Of a stretch of 48,852 nucleotides of DNA, positions 41,505 through 48,852 are shown piece after piece. The notes under the pieces are model-generated. The model had not been told where the DNA came from. It searched no databases and was given only the letters and a program-made list of their open reading frames with translations. The translations under genes and the position numbers were made by a program. The stretch covers positions 1 through 48,852 of the forward strand of contig JBNJFG010000010.1 in assembly GCA_051746665.1 (NCBI GenBank). The letters are read 5' to 3'. Origin of the DNA: Halanaerobium sp051746665 (GTDB taxonomy: Bacteria; Bacillota; Halanaerobiia; Halanaerobiales; Halanaerobiaceae). Positions within the stretch are counted from its first letter, which is position 1. Every line of letters begins with the position of its first letter.

Positions 41505-43049
41505 ATGGCAAGACCTAAACCACTAGCCCTGATTATTGCAGATGGGCTGGGAATAAATGAAAATGCAGAAGGGAATGCTGTCTATCAGGCAGATACTCCT
41601 TTCTTAGATAAATTAAACAAAGAATATCCACATTCAATTTTAAAGCCATCTGGAGAGGCTGTTGGCCTACCGGAAGGTCAGATGGGTAACTCTGAGGTTG
41701 GACATTTAAATATTGGTGCCGGCCGGATAGTTTATCAGGATTTCACAAGAATTAATAAAGCTGTAGAAGAAAAACATCTACTGGAAAATGAAGCTCTTAA
41801 AAAAGCAGTAGACCATGCTAAAGAAAATGATGGTGCTCTGCATTTAATCGGGCTTTTATCTGATGGTGGTGTTCACAGTCATATCAAACATCTCTTTGGT
41901 TTAATTGAGATGGCTGATCGGGCTGATTTAGAAAAAGTATATATTCATCCGATTTTGGATGGTAGAGATACCCCACCTTCCAGCGGTACAGGTTATTTAA
42001 AAGAACTGCAGGAAGAGTTGGATGAAGTTGGTACCGGTAAAATTGCAACTGTCAGCGGTCGTTATTATACAATGGACCGTGATAACCGCTGGGAGAGAAC
42101 TAAAAAAGCCTATGATATGTTAGTTCTGGGAGAAGGAAACAAAGCTGAAGATGCAGTTAAAGCTGTAGAAGCATCATATGAAGAAGATGTGGAAGATGAA
42201 TTTGTTATACCAACAGTAATCACTGAAAATGGTGAAGCTGTAGGACCAATGAATGACCATGATTCAGTAATCTTCTTTAACTTCAGAGCTGATAGAGCAA
42301 GACAAATTACTCAGGCTTTAACAATTGATGGTTTTGATGCTTTTGAGCGTGAACCAGAACATCCTGAAGATTTATACTATGTCACTATGACAGAGTATGA
42401 TGAAGAATTCGATTTACCAGTTGCTTTTGAGCCGGTTCAAATCGAAGATGGTCTGGGCGAAGTTTTAAGCCGTGAAGGTTTAAAACAGCTTAGGATCGCT
42501 GAAACTGAAAAATATGCTCATGTAACATTCTTCTTCAATGGTGGAGTTGAAGAGCCTAATGAGGGTGAAGATAGAATCCTAATTCCTTCCCCACAGGTTG
42601 CAACTTATGAAATGAAGCCAGAAATGAGTGCTTATGAGGTAACTGATAAGCTTTTAGAAAAAATTGAAGCAGAAGAATATGATGTAATTATTCTAAACTA
42701 TGCTAATATAGATATGGTTGGACATACCGGTTTTATGGATGCAGCTATTAAAGCTGTAGAAACTGTAGACGACTGCCTATCTAAGATAGTTCCAGCTATT
42801 TTAGAAAAAGGCGGCCAGGCTTTAATTACAGCTGACCACGGTAATGGAGAAAAAATGAAAGAAGAAGATGGTTCTCCATTTACAGCTCATACATCCAATA
42901 TTGTTCCACTCTATTATGTAGGTGGACCGAAAAATAAGGGTATAGCTACCGGTAAATTAGCTGATTTAGCTCCGACAATGTTAGAAATTCTGGGAATTGA
43001 TAAACCAGAAAAAATGACAGGTGAATCACTAATTATAGATAATAATTAA
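41505..43049 (+). CDS. gpmI: Phosphoglycerate mutase, cofactor-independent
   Basis: 514 residues, typical of the manganese-dependent iPGM. PLALIIADGLGINENAEGNA binds metal; the phosphorylated serine is S63 in MGNSEVGHLNIGAGRIVYQD; HPILDGRDTPPSSG and SGRYYTMDRDNRWERT follow; and C-terminal metal ligands are in NYANIDMVGHTG and TADHGNGEKM. It converts 3- to 2-phosphoglycerate. AAGGAGG precedes the ATG. It lies between tpiA and eno, which follows after a gap holding a hairpin without a T-tract. Confidence 0.97.
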   Translation: MARPKPLALIIADGLGINENAEGNAVYQADTPFLDKLNKEYPHSILKPSGEAVGLPEGQMGNSEVGHLNIGAGRIVYQDFTRINKAVEEKHLLENEALKKAVDHAKENDGALHLIGLLSDGGVHSHIKHLFGLIEMADRADLEKVYIHPILDGRDTPPSSGTGYLKELQEELDEVGTGKIATVSGRYYTMDRDNRWERTKKAYDMLVLGEGNKAEDAVKAVEASYEEDVEDEFVIPTVITENGEAVGPMNDHDSVIFFNFRADRARQITQALTIDGFDAFEREPEHPEDLYYVTMTEYDEEFDLPVAFEPVQIEDGLGEVLSREGLKQLRIAETEKYAHVTFFFNGGVEEPNEGEDRILIPSPQVATYEMKPEMSAYEVTDKLLEKIEAEEYDVIILNYANIDMVGHTGFMDAAIKAVETVDDCLSKIVPAILEKGGQALITADHGNGEKMKEEDGSPFTAHTSNIVPLYYVGGPKNKGIATGKLADLAPTMLEILGIDKPEKMTGESLIIDNN

Positions 43050-43100
43050 ATTGCTGAAGAAAAGCTATTTAAAGCATAATTAACAATTTATTAATAAACG

Positions 43101-43119
43101 GAGACAGTTTTGCTGTCTC
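43101..43119 (+). other. Hairpin between gpmI and eno without T-tract
   Basis: Perfect stem GAGACAG/CTGTCTC with loop TTTTG. The sequence after it (TGCTAAAAT) lacks a T-run, so termination is unlikely. It may protect or process the mRNA, giving eno separate stability. Confidence 0.6.
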
Positions 43120-43177
43120 TGCTAAAATACAACTAAAAAATAGTTTCACTGCAAAATTATAAGGAGGTCAATTAATA

Positions 43178-44467
43178 ATGTTAAACACAACAATAGTAGA
43201 TGTTTATGCAAGAGAAATCTTAGATTCACGCGGTAATCCAACTGTAGAGGTAGAAGTAGTATTAGAAGATGGTGTAATGGGTAGAGCAGCTGTACCATCT
43301 GGTGCTTCAACTGGCCAGTATGAAGCAGTTGAATTAAGAGATGGTGAAGAAGACCGTTACATGGGTAAGGGTGTACTTAATGCAGTAGAAAATGTGAATG
43401 AAGTTATTGCACCTGAGATAATTGGTTATGATGTAAGAGAACAAATTGAAATAGATAACTTAATGCGCGAATTAGATGGTACTGCAAATAAAGGTAAATT
43501 AGGTGCTAATGCTATTTTAGGTGTATCAATGGCAGTAGCTAAAGCAGCAGCAGAAGCCACCGGAACTTTCCTTTATAATTATCTTGGTGGAATGAATGCA
43601 AAAACTCTTCCAGTTCCAATGATGAATATTCTAAATGGTGGAGAGCATGCTGATAACAACGTAGATCTGCAGGAATTTATGATTATGCCTGTTGGTGCAG
43701 TAAGCTTCCGTGAAGCAATGCAGATGGGTGCAGAAGTATATCATAATTTAAAGAAAGTTCTGCAGGAAAAAGGTTTAGGTACCGGTGTTGGTGATGAAGG
43801 TGGATTTGCTCCTGATTTAGGTTCTAACGAAGAAGCTTTACAGGTAATTGTAGAAGCTATTAAAAAAGCAGGTTATGAACCAGGTGATGATTTCTATATC
43901 GCACTTGATCCAGCAGCAACAGAATTTTATAAAAATGGAAAATATGTATTAGCTGGTGAGGGAGTAGAAAAGACTTCTGAAGAAATGATTGATTTTTATG
44001 CTGAATTAATTGATAAGTATCCAATTATTTCAATTGAAGATGGTCTTGCTGAAGATGACTGGGAAGGTTTTGCTGAAATGACTGCAAGACTTGGAGACCG
44101 TTTACAAATTGTTGGTGATGACCTCTATGTTACAAATACCGAAAGATTAAGCAGAGGTATTGAAGAAAAGAGCAGTAATTCAATCTTAATTAAGGTTAAC
44201 CAGATTGGTTCCTTGACTGAGACATTAGATACTATTAAAATGGCTACAAGAGCAGGATTTACTTCTGTTGTATCTCACCGTTCTGGTGAAACAGAAGATG
44301 TAACTATTGCTGATCTTGTTGTAGCAATGAATACTGGCCAGATTAAAACTGGTGCTCCTGCACGTTCTGAGAGAGTTGCTAAGTATAACCAGCTTATGAG
44401 AATTGAAGAAAGCTTGGGAGATGCAGCTCAGTATGCAGGTAAAGAAGCATTTTATAACCTTAAGTAA
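43178..44467 (+). CDS. eno: Enolase (phosphopyruvate hydratase)
   Basis: 429 residues, normal. It dehydrates 2-phosphoglycerate to phosphoenolpyruvate with two Mg ions. REILDSRGNPTVEVEV and AAVPSGASTGQYEAVELRDG at the N-terminus (flexible catalytic loop), GVGDEGGFAPDLGSNEEAL, metal ligands in ALDPAATEFY, SIEDGLAEDDWEGF and QIVGDDLYVTN, catalytic lysine in ILIKVNQIGSLTET, and SHRSGETED. AAGGAGG precedes the ATG. It ends the glycolytic block, and a terminator follows. Confidence 0.98.
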   Translation: MLNTTIVDVYAREILDSRGNPTVEVEVVLEDGVMGRAAVPSGASTGQYEAVELRDGEEDRYMGKGVLNAVENVNEVIAPEIIGYDVREQIEIDNLMRELDGTANKGKLGANAILGVSMAVAKAAAEATGTFLYNYLGGMNAKTLPVPMMNILNGGEHADNNVDLQEFMIMPVGAVSFREAMQMGAEVYHNLKKVLQEKGLGTGVGDEGGFAPDLGSNEEALQVIVEAIKKAGYEPGDDFYIALDPAATEFYKNGKYVLAGEGVEKTSEEMIDFYAELIDKYPIISIEDGLAEDDWEGFAEMTARLGDRLQIVGDDLYVTNTERLSRGIEEKSSNSILIKVNQIGSLTETLDTIKMATRAGFTSVVSHRSGETEDVTIADLVVAMNTGQIKTGAPARSERVAKYNQLMRIEESLGDAAQYAGKEAFYNLK

Positions 44468-44500
44468 AATCAAATAAATAATAATATTAATTAAAAGGCT

Positions 44501-44533
44501 AAGCAGAGTTAATTCTCTGCTTGGTCTTTTTTT
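44501..44533 (+). terminator. Terminator after eno
   Basis: Stem AAGCAGAG/CTCTGCTT with loop TTAATT, then GGTC and a seven-T run. It marks the end of the glycolytic operon. Confidence 0.9.
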
Positions 44534-44622
44534 AAAAAAAATTTTAAGTTTACTTGAATCTTTTATAATAATAAAATATAATTAATCTACAGTATTTATA
44601 GGCTTTTGAAAGGAAAACTAAA

Positions 44623-47600
44623 ATGAAAATTTCTGATTTTGCTATTTCACGTTCTGTGACTACAGCAATGTTAATTTTATTAATTGTAATAATTGGTCTT
44701 GTATCTTTTTCTAATTTAAAAATAGACCTATATCCAGATATTACTTTCCCTGGAGCTGCTATAGTTACAACATATGAAGGTGTTGGATCAGAAGAAATTG
44801 AAAATTTGTTGACAAGGCCTATAGAAAGTGCTATTTCGACTGTAGAAGGGGTAAAAAGTATAAGTTCAATTTCTTCAGTCGGGCAGTCTACAGTTGTTGT
44901 GGAATTCAACTGGGGAACTGATATGGATTTTGCTGTTCAAAATTTGAGGGAACAAACAGATATAATTAGTAATGCTGTAATACCAGATGATGCAGATAGT
45001 CCTTTGATCTTTAAATTTGATCCTGCAATGCTGCCAATTATGATTTATGGATTAACTTCTGATGATTTGGAATTATATCAATTAAAAAAAGAAATAGAAG
45101 ATAACATTGCTCCTGAATTAGAAAGATTGCCTGGTGTAGCTCAGGTAAGTATTCAAGGGGGATTAGAACGCGAGATAATAATTTCATTGAAAAGAGAAAA
45201 ATTAAATTTCTATAACCTTGATCTTACTGCAGTGAATAATATTTTGATAAATGAAAATTTAAATATTTCTGCCGGAGAAATTAAGCAGGGTAAAAAGGAT
45301 TTGTTAGTTCGAGCTGTTGGCAAATTTAATAGTTTAGAAGATATTAGAAATATAAATATCCCGGTTGGTACTACTGGAACACTAAAATTAGCAGAAATTG
45401 CAGAGGTTAAAGACGGGTTTGCAGATCCTGTTACAATTTCTCGTTCTAATCAAAAAGACAGTGTTGTTCTTTATATTCAAAAACAGACTGACTCTAATAC
45501 TGTAGAAGTAGCAAATAGAGTTAGAGCTGAAATGAAGGAAATCAAAAAAGATTATAATTCTTTAAATATTTTTCTGGGATTTGATCAGTCCGAATTTATT
45601 CAGAATTCTATAGATAATGTAAGTCAGAATGCTGTATTAGGTGGCATACTTGCAGTAATAATTTTATTTTTATTTTTAAGAAATTTAAGAAGTACTATAA
45701 TTATTGGAACTGCTATTCCAGTTTCTATAATCTCAACTTTTGTTCTTATGTATTTTGCTGAGATTAATTTAAACATTATTTCTTTAGGTGGACTTGCTTT
45801 AGGTGTGGGAATGCTTGTAGATAATGCAATTGTTGTTTTAGAAAATATATATAGGTATCGAAGTATGGGAGAAGGCAAAATTCAGGCTGCTAAAGAAGGA
45901 AGCTCAGAAGTTGCTATGGCTATTGTTGCTTCAACAATGACAACAGTTGTTGTTTTCATGCCTGTATTATTTGTAGAAGGTTTAGCAGCAAGATTATTTA
46001 AAGATTTAGCGTTTACAGTAGCATTTTCACTTTTAGCATCATTAATTGTTGCTTTAACTTTGATTCCAATGCTTGCCTCAAAAATATTAAAACTGAGTAA
46101 AAAAGAATTTGAAAGACAGCGGAAAACAGGTGTGATTATTAGTACTTATAAAAAACTTTTAAAAAAGTCATTAAAACACCGCTGGGTAGTTGTTTTGATT
46201 TTGATAATTGCCTTGGTTTCAAGTTTTTTGCTGGTGCCAAAGATTGGTTTTGAATTTATGCCTGGAGCAGATCAGGGAGCTTTTTCAATTTCTTATAATT
46301 TACCGGTTGGGACTACTTTAGAGGAATCGAATCGAGCAGCAGTAGAAATAGAAAAAATATTAGATGAGATACCTGAAGTTGAAATAATGATGACAACTGT
46401 AGGTACAACTGATATGATGCAGGGGATAAGCAGCAGCAATAGTGGTTCAATCAATGTTGATTTAGTGGATATATCCGAAAGAGATCGTACTATAGATGAG
46501 GTTATGGAAGAAATTAGAAAAAAAGTTAGAATACCTGATATTGATTTAACGGTGGCCAGTCAAAGTGGTATGGGTGGTCAAGAAAAACCAGTTAATATCA
46601 AGATCAAGGGGAATGACTTTCAGAAATTAAGAGAATATAGTGGTTTAATTGTGAAAGAAATAGAAGATATTGAGGGTTTAAGAGAAATAGAAGATAGCTT
46701 TGAAGTTGGTCGACCAGAACTGCAGGTTAAAATTAATAGGGCAATTGCTTCAAAGTTTTCTATTAATTTAAGACAGATAGCTGCTTCAATGAGAAATGCG
46801 ATTACTGGAACAGTTACTACAAAGTATGAAGTTGATGGCGAAGAATATAATATTAGAGTTAGAGTTGATAAAGAAGATTTTAATTCTTTAAATGCACTAT
46901 CTAATTTATATGTAATAAATAGTCGGGGAACAAAAGTTCCTCTTTCTAGAATTGCAGATTTTGAACTTGTAGAAGGCCCTGCTGAAATATTAAGAATTAA
47001 TCAGCAGCGCTATGCTGAAGTAACTGCAGATCTGTTTGATAGAGATTTGGGCAGTGTAGTAAATGATATTCAGTCGGAGTTAGATGATTTTGAGTTAGCT
47101 GAAGGCTATGAAATTAGTTATGAAGGTCAGTTTGAAGATTTAAATGAATCATTTACTGGTTTAGCCTATGCATTTTTGCTTTCGATTATTTTGATTTATA
47201 TGGTAATGGCTTCCCAATTTGAATCACTAATTCATCCCTTTATAATTATGTTTACTATACCGCTGGCAATTATTGGTGTTATATTTTCGCTCTATATTAG
47301 TTCCAATATAATTTCAGTAGCTTCTTTGATTGGTCTTATTACTCTTGCTGGAATTGTTGTAAATAATGGAATAGTTATGGTTGATTATATTAATCAGCTT
47401 CGTCGACATGGCAAAGAAAAGCTTGAAGCCATAATTACTGCAGGTACAGTAAGATTTAGACCTATAATGATGACAGCTTTAACAACAATATTAGCTTTAA
47501 TCCCTATTGCTTTAGGCATTGGGGAAGGATCTGAATTATCACAACCAATAGGAATAGTAATTGTGAGTGGACTGAGTTTTGCAACTTTCTTAACCTTATT

Positions 47601-47700
47601 TATTATTCCGATCTTTTATTCGCTTTTGACTGATTTAAAAGAAATAATTATTGCTAAAATATATGGTATAGATAAAAAAGAAGCTGCCAAAAAAATATAA
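44623..47700 (+). CDS. RND multidrug/solvent efflux pump, AcrB/HAE1 type
   Basis: 1025 residues, full length for AcrB-like pumps. N-terminal helix then DLYPDITFPGAAIVTTYEG, the porter domains, and helices 2-6 with GLALGVGMLVDNAIVVLENI (the proton-relay aspartate helix) at about 390-410. The second half begins near residue 520 (HRWVVVLILIIALVSS), with FMPGADQGAFSISYNLPVG and the closing helix set LITLAGIVVNNGIVMVDYIN. It needs a membrane-fusion protein and an outer-membrane channel, but neither is adjacent, so it may share partners encoded elsewhere. AAAGGA precedes the ATG. It appears to be a single-gene unit between eno and secG; its substrate is unknown. Confidence 0.93.
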   Translation: MKISDFAISRSVTTAMLILLIVIIGLVSFSNLKIDLYPDITFPGAAIVTTYEGVGSEEIENLLTRPIESAISTVEGVKSISSISSVGQSTVVVEFNWGTDMDFAVQNLREQTDIISNAVIPDDADSPLIFKFDPAMLPIMIYGLTSDDLELYQLKKEIEDNIAPELERLPGVAQVSIQGGLEREIIISLKREKLNFYNLDLTAVNNILINENLNISAGEIKQGKKDLLVRAVGKFNSLEDIRNINIPVGTTGTLKLAEIAEVKDGFADPVTISRSNQKDSVVLYIQKQTDSNTVEVANRVRAEMKEIKKDYNSLNIFLGFDQSEFIQNSIDNVSQNAVLGGILAVIILFLFLRNLRSTIIIGTAIPVSIISTFVLMYFAEINLNIISLGGLALGVGMLVDNAIVVLENIYRYRSMGEGKIQAAKEGSSEVAMAIVASTMTTVVVFMPVLFVEGLAARLFKDLAFTVAFSLLASLIVALTLIPMLASKILKLSKKEFERQRKTGVIISTYKKLLKKSLKHRWVVVLILIIALVSSFLLVPKIGFEFMPGADQGAFSISYNLPVGTTLEESNRAAVEIEKILDEIPEVEIMMTTVGTTDMMQGISSSNSGSINVDLVDISERDRTIDEVMEEIRKKVRIPDIDLTVASQSGMGGQEKPVNIKIKGNDFQKLREYSGLIVKEIEDIEGLREIEDSFEVGRPELQVKINRAIASKFSINLRQIAASMRNAITGTVTTKYEVDGEEYNIRVRVDKEDFNSLNALSNLYVINSRGTKVPLSRIADFELVEGPAEILRINQQRYAEVTADLFDRDLGSVVNDIQSELDDFELAEGYEISYEGQFEDLNESFTGLAYAFLLSIILIYMVMASQFESLIHPFIIMFTIPLAIIGVIFSLYISSNIISVASLIGLITLAGIVVNNGIVMVDYINQLRRHGKEKLEAIITAGTVRFRPIMMTALTTILALIPIALGIGEGSELSQPIGIVIVSGLSFATFLTLFIIPIFYSLLTDLKEIIIAKIYGIDKKEAAKKI

Positions 47701-47767
47701 TAGTTTTTTATTATTTTAAAAATTAAGATGTGATAAATAATCGATTTTGCTTTTTAGCTATAAATTA

Positions 47768-47796
47768 TTGTATTTTTGCTATTAATATGTTAAAAT
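47768..47796 (+). promoter_or_regulatory. Candidate promoter of secG
   Basis: TTGTAT (47768-47773), a 17-base spacer and TAAAAT (47791-47796), 66 bases before the secG start codon. Good spacing, moderate match to consensus. Confidence 0.6.
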
Positions 47797-47861
47797 TAAA
47801 CTTGTGCTGAATTATGGATATTTAGCAATATTTTACTTAACTATTTGGAGGTGAGATTAAA

Positions 47862-48083
47862 ATGTTTGCACTTAAGATTTTACATTTTATTATAGCAATA
47901 GGAGTAATTGTAGGTGTTCTGCTGCAATCAGGAAAGAGTGCTGGTTTATCTGGAGCAATTGATGGAGGTGCTACCACTTTTTTTGGTAAATCCGGAAAGA
48001 AAATGGAGGATAAGATCAGTAAAGCAACAACTGTTGCTGCAGTATTATTTATGATTAATTCTCTGATTTTAGCTATATTTTAA
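47862..48083 (+). CDS. secG: Preprotein translocase subunit SecG
   Basis: 73 residues with two membrane helices (about 4-20 and 53-72). The conserved LLQSGKSAGLSGAIDGGA follows the first helix and TTFFGKSGKKMEDKISKATT precedes the second, the complete SecG pattern. It assists SecYE in protein export. AGGTGAG lies 8 bases before the ATG. In Firmicutes secG often follows eno directly; here an RND pump gene lies between them. Confidence 0.95.
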   Translation: MFALKILHFIIAIGVIVGVLLQSGKSAGLSGAIDGGATTFFGKSGKKMEDKISKATTVAAVLFMINSLILAIF

Positions 48084-48273
48084 ACTTCATAATTAAGTAA
48101 GAATTGTTTAATGACTATATAATTAAGTGAAAAAATATTTATAGTAGTAATAAATTATCTAATATAATAAAAAATTTTCATTAAATTTATATGCAATATA
48201 TACCAAAATAAGGTGCTGAAAAAATTAGCATTTATAAGAAATTAAAAAAATTAATTAATAAGGAGGTTGGTGC

Positions 48274-48852
48274 ATGAATTTTTATACACCTTTAGCAGGT
48301 ATAATCGCGTTAATTTTCGCTTTTATTCTTGCTGGAAAAGTTAAAAAAGAAAGTATGGGAACAGAGAGAATGGCAGAGCTATCAGATGCAATCAATGAGG
48401 GGGCTATGACATTCTTAGGTCGTGAATACAAGATGCTATCAGTATTTGTTGTAGTTGTAGCTATTATTATGGCAGTTGTACCTAGTTTAGGCTGGCAGTA
48501 TGCAGCTTCATTTATTTTAGGTGCATTTTTCTCTGCTTTAGCTGGATTTATTGGAATGCAGATTGCAACACAGGCAAATGCTAGAACAACACATGCTGCT
48601 AAATCAGGTTTAAATGCGGCACTTAAGGTTGCATTTTCTGGTGGAACTGTAATGGGAATGTCTGTTGTAGGTTTAGGAACTTTAGGTCTTGGAATTTTAT
48701 ATATGTTCTTTTCTCATAATGTAGAGTTTATTAGAGGTTTTGCGTTTGGAGCCAGTTCTATTGCTTTATTTGCCCGTGTTGGTGGTGGTATTTATACCAA
48801 AGCTGCTGATGTAGGTGCTGACTTAGTTGGTAAGGTAGAAGCTGGAATTCCA
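48274..48852 (+). CDS. hppA: Membrane-bound ion-translocating pyrophosphatase, N-terminal part
   Basis: 193 codons are visible and the frame runs past the window edge, so about two-thirds of the protein is missing. At least four membrane helices are seen. ELSDAINEGAMTFLGREYK is the first conserved cytoplasmic loop. GGGIYTKAADVGADLVGKVE holds the pyrophosphate-binding D-x7-K-x-E motif, and VEAGIP follows. It hydrolyses pyrophosphate to pump Na+ or H+. Whether it is the K+-stimulated Na+ form depends on residues beyond the window; a Na+ pump would suit a halophile. AAGGAGG precedes the ATG. The 190-base gap to secG is very AT-rich; I see no defined signal in it beyond scattered TATAAT-like boxes. 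Confidence 0.95.
   Translation, partial: MNFYTPLAGIIALIFAFILAGKVKKESMGTERMAELSDAINEGAMTFLGREYKMLSVFVVVVAIIMAVVPSLGWQYAASFILGAFFSALAGFIGMQIATQANARTTHAAKSGLNAALKVAFSGGTVMGMSVVGLGTLGLGILYMFFSHNVEFIRGFAFGASSIALFARVGGGIYTKAADVGADLVGKVEAGIP

Overview
This AT-rich window (roughly one third G+C by eye) most likely comes from a halophilic, fermentative, diderm Firmicute of the order Halanaerobiales, probably Halanaerobium or a close relative. The evidence is as follows. The hprK-rapZ-yvcK-whiA and cggR-gap-pgk-tpiA-gpmI-eno blocks are typical of Firmicutes. Strong AGGAGG ribosome sites are common and often precede TTG or GTG starts. A predicted outer-membrane beta-barrel, a LolA-like lipoprotein and RND pumps imply an outer membrane. 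Genus assignment is inference; nothing here names a species.

Layout. (1) 1-2366, minus strand: a self-regulated operon of an ArsR-type regulator, a small membrane protein and a methyltransferase cut by the window edge. (2) 2481-6065, plus: a DAK2-DegV fusion (candidate one-piece fatty acid kinase), a DUF1295 membrane protein and a DUF523-DUF1722 protein. (3) 6138-10512, minus: LUD protein, zwf, a cyclase-family hydrolase and gnd, an oxidative pentose phosphate operon with no recognisable lactonase gene. (4) 10745-18698, plus: a sugar-sensing binding protein, LytS/YesM-type kinase and YesN-type regulator, then a XylFGH-type ABC importer. (5) 18756-19526, minus: glutaminyl cyclase. (6) 19653-20895, plus: two tandem trpP-like tryptophan transporter genes, each preceded by a ladder of GAG/TAG triplets that looks like a binding site for the tryptophan-sensing RNA-binding protein TRAP. 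(7) 21051-26570, plus: marR, an RND/MMPL exporter, a LolA-like protein and an outer-membrane barrel, a likely envelope lipid or amphiphile route. (8) 26671-29226: ferredoxin, glyA and a HAD phosphatase. (9) 29326-37035: DUF624 protein, ROK glucokinase, hprK, a DOMON-like surface protein, a squalene synthase homologue, rapZ, yvcK and whiA in one tight run. (10) 37032-44533: cggR and the lower glycolytic genes with a CggR-like operator. (11) 44623-48852: an AcrB-type RND pump, secG and the start of a membrane pyrophosphatase.

Much of the window serves sugar catabolism and its control: pentose import and sensing, the oxidative pentose phosphate route, glucokinase, HPr kinase, RapZ/YvcK and CggR-controlled glycolysis. 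No rRNA, tRNA, CRISPR array, insertion sequence or phage gene was seen. No gene-free stretch exceeds 300 bases. The longest gaps (10513-10744, 19527-19765, 20896-21127, 26842-27056, 48084-48273) are described below where they hold something.

The most notable observation is the duplicated TRAP-like leader on the tandem trpP genes. Next are the cyclase-family hydrolase placed between zwf and gnd, and the squalene synthase homologue inside the hprK-whiA run.
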